From assembly GCF_001544535.1 (NCBI RefSeq), contig NZ_FCON02000047.1, positions 1 to 54,616 on the forward strand: 54,616 nucleotides of DNA. Direction: 5' to 3'. Shown here one piece after another: positions 50,704 to 54,616 of the stretch. Position numbers and translations under genes: made by a program. Positions within the stretch are counted from its first letter, which is position 1; every line of letters starts with the position of its first letter. The notes under the pieces were generated by a model, which saw only the letters and a program-made list of their open reading frames with translations, made no database searches and was not told the origin of the DNA. Source of the DNA: Caballeronia choica (GTDB lineage: Bacteria > Pseudomonadota > Gammaproteobacteria > Burkholderiales > Burkholderiaceae).

Positions 50704-51345
50704 CGATCCATCGGATTGCGCCGCATGCCCTGTTCGACCAGGATCGACAGACTTCCGATGCCCATCCTGAAATCGACGGGTTGCCGATGCAGATAGACCT
50801 TTAGTCCTTCGTCGAAGCGGAACACGCCAGCCTCCCCAGCATCTGGATTATCGGCATCAGCTCTTCCGCACGAGCCTCGCCCACGTCAAACTGCACGCCG
50901 TTAGGCAATCGCACATGCAATGCGAGTGCGGCTGATCGTGTCTGCGGCGACGGTACGGTCGCGGCCGCGGCTGGTGAGGCAGCAACAACGGGAATGAAGG
51001 CAGGCGCAGCGGCTCTTTCCGGTAAGGCTGGTCCGGGTCGCAGAGCGACGTTGATTTGCTCGCCGTCGAACACGGCGGGCTCGGGCTCATCAACCCGTGC
51101 TGCCTGCGCAAGTTGCCGCTGCTGATAGCGCGTTATCCATCTGCGCAACTGATTCGGATTGACGTCGTGGTCCATCGCCGTGCGTGCGACCTACACGCCT
51201 GGCTTCAGACACCACTCGACCAGTTCCTCGATCGCGCCCTCATCAAATTGACGTCGACCGTCACGTTTGCGGCCGATCGCCAGCCTGCTTCGAAGATCTT
51301 GATTCTCTGCCATGAGGTAGGTATACATGTGTCCACGCGGACACC
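50704..51345 (-). mobile_element. IS66-family remnant (tnpA-like with stop, start of tnpB)
   Basis: From ATG 51313 the minus strand encodes an IS66 accessory protein (NQDLRSRLAIGRKRDGRRQF, then a TAG after EWCLKPGV, then DHDVNPNQLRRWITRYQQRQ, ending ARLACSASTKD near 50801). The next frame starts a TnpB-type protein (LKVYLHRQPVDFRMGIGSLS) that is cut off about 35 codons in, exactly at the end of iacE. GTGTCCACGCGGACAC at 51329-51344 near the outer end is close to palindromic. The large transposase gene is absent, so the element is dead. Confidence 0.85.
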
Positions 51346-51446
51346 TAGCCTCCTACCTTCTGCCGCTCATTGATAGGGTGTCGTTAAAAGACCGCGTACG
51401 ATGCAGGAAGCGCATTCGCGGCCTTAAATTTCCACAAGATCGAAAC

Positions 51447-51925
51447 TTCAATCGCAGAGCACCAGTAATCCCGCTGCCGTCAGTCAGGCAGCCGCGGTCG
51501 CTGCGCTGAATGGCCCACTGTCTTTCTTCGCCGAATGGCGAAACACATACAAGATGCGTCGTGATCGGGTCGTCGCGCTGCTGCACGGAAGAGCAGGACT
51601 TGATTGCCCGACACCCGACGGTGCGTTCTATGCCTATGTCTCCTGCACCACCCAGATTGGAAAGACAACACCTGGTGGCAAGCTGATCAAGGACGATAGC
51701 GACTTTGTCATGTACCTGCTGGACGACTTCAAGGTGGCGACCGTGCAGGGAGCGGCTTACGGCGTCTCGCCCGCTTTCCGGATTTCATTCGCCACCTCCA
51801 TGTATGTCATCGAAAAGGCCTGCATCAGCGAGCTCGCACTCTCGACCCGGCACCGACCTTCGTTACTCTCGAAAGTAGCCTGCCGCAAATTCCCTCCACC
51901 GTTGCCAGTGACGTGGGTCAGTTAA
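51447..51925 (+). pseudogene. Class I aminotransferase, C-terminal fragment
   Basis: SQSTSNPAAVSQAAAVAALN, then NTYKMRRDRVVALLHGRAGL, CPTPDGAFYAYVSC, DSDFVMYLLDDFKVATVQGA and YGVSPAFRISFATSMYVIEK fit the C-terminal part of aspartate-aminotransferase-like PLP enzymes. The PLP-binding Lys lies before the break and is lost. The 5' part is missing, which fits replacement by the adjacent IS66 remnant. The last 30 codons (LSTRHRPSLLSKVACRKF) are not family-like. Confidence 0.82.
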
Positions 51926-51993
51926 AAGACAATCGGCTTTTTCAATCGCATCTCGGAGGGTAGAGGTCGTGCTGTTGCTCAGCGTATTGCGAG

Positions 51994-53216
51994 TCAGGTG
52001 AACGTCTCGTCGAGCGCCGCCTTGATATCCGCGATCAGATCGGCAGGGTCCTCGAGCCCGATCGACAGACGCAGGTGACCGTATTCCCGGAACACCCCGG
52101 GATAACACTCCGATCCGCCGCGTCCTGCCTTACCAACGTGCACGATCAGAGACTCGTCGTGGCCAAGCGATACCGCCGACGTAATGAGACGCAGGCTAGC
52201 CACGAAGCGATCTTGTATCTCCGGTTCACCCTCGACGGCAAACGCCATGACAGCGCCATACCCCATACCACCGAATTGGCGCGACGCAAGCTCATGTTGA
52301 GGATGGGAAGGCAGTCCCGGGAAAACGACGAAGGCGACTCTTGGATCCTTGTCGAGGAATTCGGACACCTTCTGCGCGGTAGATATGTGCTGAGCCAGAC
52401 GCAGCGGCAAGGTCACTGAACCTCGCATGATCAGCCACGCATTAAAAGGTGAGATTGAACCGCCCACATCGACAAGCGCATCGCCCTTCAGACGGCGGAC
52501 AGCTCCGCGCGCCCGATCACGGCTCCGCCCATCGCATCACCATGCCCGTTGATGTACTTCGTCAGGGCATGAACAACGAGATCCGCATCATGTTCGAGGC
52601 CTCGAAACATCGGCGGGGGCGTGAATGTCGCATCGATCGACACCATGGCGCCGGCATCGTGTGCGATCTTCGCAATCGCCTGGACATCTGCCACCTTCGT
52701 CGTCGGATTGGCAATGGTCTCGGCATGGATCAGCTTCGTGTTCGGGCGTACAGCTTCGCGTACTGCAGCGAGGTCGCTGATATCCACGAAGGTCGCTTCG
52801 ATACCGTACCGTTCCGGAAGCAGTTCATTGAAAAGACGCCAAACCGCCTCATACGTTACATCGCTGACGACGACGTGGTCGCCGCTTTTCAGGAACGTGA
52901 AGAATATAGAATGCAACGCGGCAACGCCCGTGCTGAACACGGCCGCTTCCTCACCGCGCTCCATCGCCGCAAGCTTGCGCTCGAGGCACAGCTGATTGTG
53001 GCCTGAATTGCGGGTATAAAACAGCGTTTGAGAATCCGACCAGTCGAGTGAGGACGGGTCATCCGGCAACCGGTACGAGTTCGCCATCACGATCGGCGTA
53101 CGGATCGCGCCCGTTGTGGCGTCAATGACGTTACCGGCGTGCACTGCCTGACTGTCGAAAGCGAGGCTTGCCGGCTGGTCCTTATCCGGCCGTTGCTGCA
53201 TGTTCCTGATTGCCAT
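51994..53216 (-). pseudogene. Cys/Met-metabolism PLP lyase, frameshifted (methionine gamma-lyase-like)
   Basis: The first frame (from ATG 53216) covers the N-terminal two thirds, including SYRLPDDPSSLDWSDSQTLF, YTRNSGHNQLCLERKLAAME and the PLP-Lys region VVHALTKYINGHGDAMGGAV, and stops at 52488-52490. A shifted frame continues directly (VRRLKGDALVDVGGSISPFN, AWLIMRGSVTLPLRL, through the normal C-terminus FREYGHLRLSIGLEDPADLI). One base lost or gained near 52490 explains it. The family includes cystathionine and methionine gamma-lyases. It overlaps the 3' end of the aldehyde dehydrogenase by about 35 bases, suggesting one operon. All else is intact, so a recent mutation or sequencing error is possible. 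Confidence 0.82.
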
Positions 53217-54616
53217 ATGTGATCTTCCTGATGCACACGACTTTCGGTTGAGTCATTTCCTCGTATGCAAACCTGACACCTTCACGGCCCAGGCTTCCGT
53301 ACTTGAACCCCCCGAACGGCATCGCGTCGAATCTGTAGTCTGATGAGTCGTTGATCATGACCCCGCCGACTTCCAGCTCGTCGGCGGCCTTGAGCGCGGC
53401 ATGCAGATCGTTTGTGAAGATGCCGGCATGCAGGCTGTACTCGGGGCTGTTGGCAAGCGAAAGCGCCTCATCCAGTGTCTCGATCCGTTGAAGAACGACA
53501 ACCGGACTGAATATCTCCTGCTTCCAGAGGTCACATTCGAAGCTGACGTCCTTGAGCACCGTCGGAGCGTAAAGCGAACCGTCATGCGTATTCCCGCACA
53601 GCAGCGTAGCTCCCTGACCGATCGCGGCATCCACCACGCGTTTCGTCCGGATGGCTGACTGAGTTGTAATCATCGGTCCAACGTCCGTGTCGGGCAACGC
53701 GGGATTGCCCGACTTGAGCGCTCGCGTGCGGGCAACAAAGCGCTTCCTGAACTCGTCATAGATGGATGACTGGATCAGGATCCGTTGCGTGCCGATACAG
53801 TTCTGGCCCGCTGCCCAGTACGCTCCGGACACGGACGACGCAACCGCGTCCTCGAGGTTGCAGTCACTCAGGACGATGACGGGTGCGTTGCCTCCCAGGT
53901 CCATCGCGAGCTTTTTCAGGCCTGACGACCGGGCTATTTTCTCGCCGGTTGCGAAACCACCGGTAAAGGAAACCATTCTGACGTCCCGCGATGAGACGAG
54001 TGCTTCGCCGAGCGCTGCGCCACCCGTCGCGACCGATACGACGTTCGATGGCAATCCAGCCGCCACCAGATATCCAACGAGCCGGATCGCTGAGAGCGGC
54101 GTGAGTTCGGACGGCTTGAGCACTACGGCATTGCCGCCGGCAATCGCCGGCCCAAGCTTATGCGCAACCAGGTTCAGCGGATCGTTGTACGGCGTGATGG
54201 CAACGATGATGCCGAGAGGTTCCCGAGTGAACCATCCCCGCCGGTTCTCCGATCCTCGATAGGCGTCGAATGGCACGACTTCACCTCCGCTACGACGCGC
54301 CTCATCGGCGGACAGCTTGAGCGTGTTCGCGCATCGCAGCACTTCCTTCCTGGCCTGCCGGATCGTCTTGCCCGCTTCCGCGACGATCAGATCGGCAAAC
54401 GCGTCCTTATCACGCTCCACGAGCGACGCGCAGGTCTCGAGCAGGCGGGCCCGTTCATGACGGGGCAGGTTGCGGCAGACGCGCGCGCCATCCTTTGCGG
54501 TCTGAATCAGCATCTGCGCGCCTTCAGGTGGAATGTTCACCACAGTGCCCACTTCGACGCCATCGAAGGGATTGGTGATCGAGATGAAGCCGGGCGATAC
54601 GTCAATGGGGAATGCG
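53182..54616 (-). CDS. NAD(P)-dependent aldehyde dehydrogenase (5'-partial)
   Basis: The frame is open to the window edge ([20 protein letters not shown] precedes any start), so the true start lies beyond 54616. At least 478 residues are visible. NAD-binding region [30 protein letters not shown], catalytic Glu region [16 protein letters not shown], catalytic Cys in [18 protein letters not shown] and C-terminal [20 protein letters not shown] are all there. The style fits phosphonoacetaldehyde/glyceraldehyde-type dehydrogenases. It is co-oriented and overlaps with the PLP lyase, hinting at a shared pathway. Confidence 0.9.
   Translation of the reverse strand, partial: AFPIDVSPGFISITNPFDGVEVGTVVNIPPEGAQMLIQTAKDGARVCRNLPRHERARLLETCASLVERDKDAFADLIVAEAGKTIRQARKEVLRCANTLKLSADEARRSGGEVVPFDAYRGSENRRGWFTREPLGIIVAITPYNDPLNLVAHKLGPAIAGGNAVVLKPSELTPLSAIRLVGYLVAAGLPSNVVSVATGGAALGEALVSSRDVRMVSFTGGFATGEKIARSSGLKKLAMDLGGNAPVIVLSDCNLEDAVASSVSGAYWAAGQNCIGTQRILIQSSIYDEFRKRFVARTRALKSGNPALPDTDVGPMITTQSAIRTKRVVDAAIGQGATLLCGNTHDGSLYAPTVLKDVSFECDLWKQEIFSPVVVLQRIETLDEALSLANSPEYSLHAGIFTNDLHAALKAADELEVGGVMINDSSDYRFDAMPFGGFKYGSLGREGVRFAYEEMTQPKVVCIRKITYGNQEHAATAG

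Noticed and set aside
1-54616. CRISPR arrays, tRNA, rRNA or riboswitches
   Set aside because: Looked for regularly spaced repeats, cloverleaf ends and conserved leader structures; none was convincing.

Overview
The window reads as GC-rich chromosomal or megaplasmid DNA of a Paraburkholderia/Caballeronia-type betaproteobacterium. The grounds are GC-rich codon use throughout, many LysR regulators, four MHS-type metabolite/H+ symporters, trimeric 16-strand porins ending in Phe, and catabolic operons typical of plant-associated Burkholderiaceae. I see no rRNA or tRNA gene and no CRISPR array. It is an accessory catabolic region littered with gene remnants.

Layout. 0-0.5 kb: a decayed TumE/TumA-like toxin-antitoxin pair. 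0.7-7.8 kb: a catabolic unit of unknown substrate (MHS transporter, RraA-fold protein, class II aldolase, GhrA-like 2-hydroxyacid dehydrogenase, LysR, carbamoylase-type amidohydrolase, CitE-like lyase); its two outward operons share one promoter motif. 7.9-11.5 kb: amidase, PxpA-like protein and a divergent LysR. 11.6-16.8 kb: citrulline/ornithine utilisation (broken ctlX copy, Lrp regulator, ornithine cyclodeaminase, intact ctlX, LivK-like binding protein). 16.9-19.6 kb: a LysR fragment, a quinone-reductase-like MDR gene, then mobile-element debris. 19.6-29.1 kb: MHS symporter, three AbgB-like M20 amidohydrolases, a porin, a frameshifted EthD-like gene and a LysR. 29.5-31 kb: porin, HU and IS30 remnants. 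31.2-33.7 kb: catBAC. 33.8-35.6 kb: a porin remnant and an intact porin. 35.9-50.7 kb: a rearranged iac locus for indole-3-acetic acid (auxin) degradation. 50.7-54.6 kb: IS66 remnant, truncated aminotransferase, frameshifted Cys/Met PLP lyase and a partial aldehyde dehydrogenase.

How it works together. The iac genes (iacA, iacG, iacF, iacC, iacD, iacB, iacI, iacH, iacE, a tautomerase, two MHS transporters and two LysR regulators) should convert indole-3-acetate to catechol. CatA, CatB and CatC then carry catechol to the 3-oxoadipate enol-lactone; the remaining steps are not in the window. A 17-bp motif (TTTTTnnnCnATTTGAC-like) lies upstream of iacC, iacF and one transporter, with a looser copy before the transporter-iacA operon, which suggests one LysR regulon. 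The three amidohydrolases, with their own transporter and porin, could release free acids such as auxin from amino-acid conjugates; that link is inference. A fragment of a second iacA next to iacB and a broken histidine kinase show that the iac locus was rebuilt by duplication and deletion.
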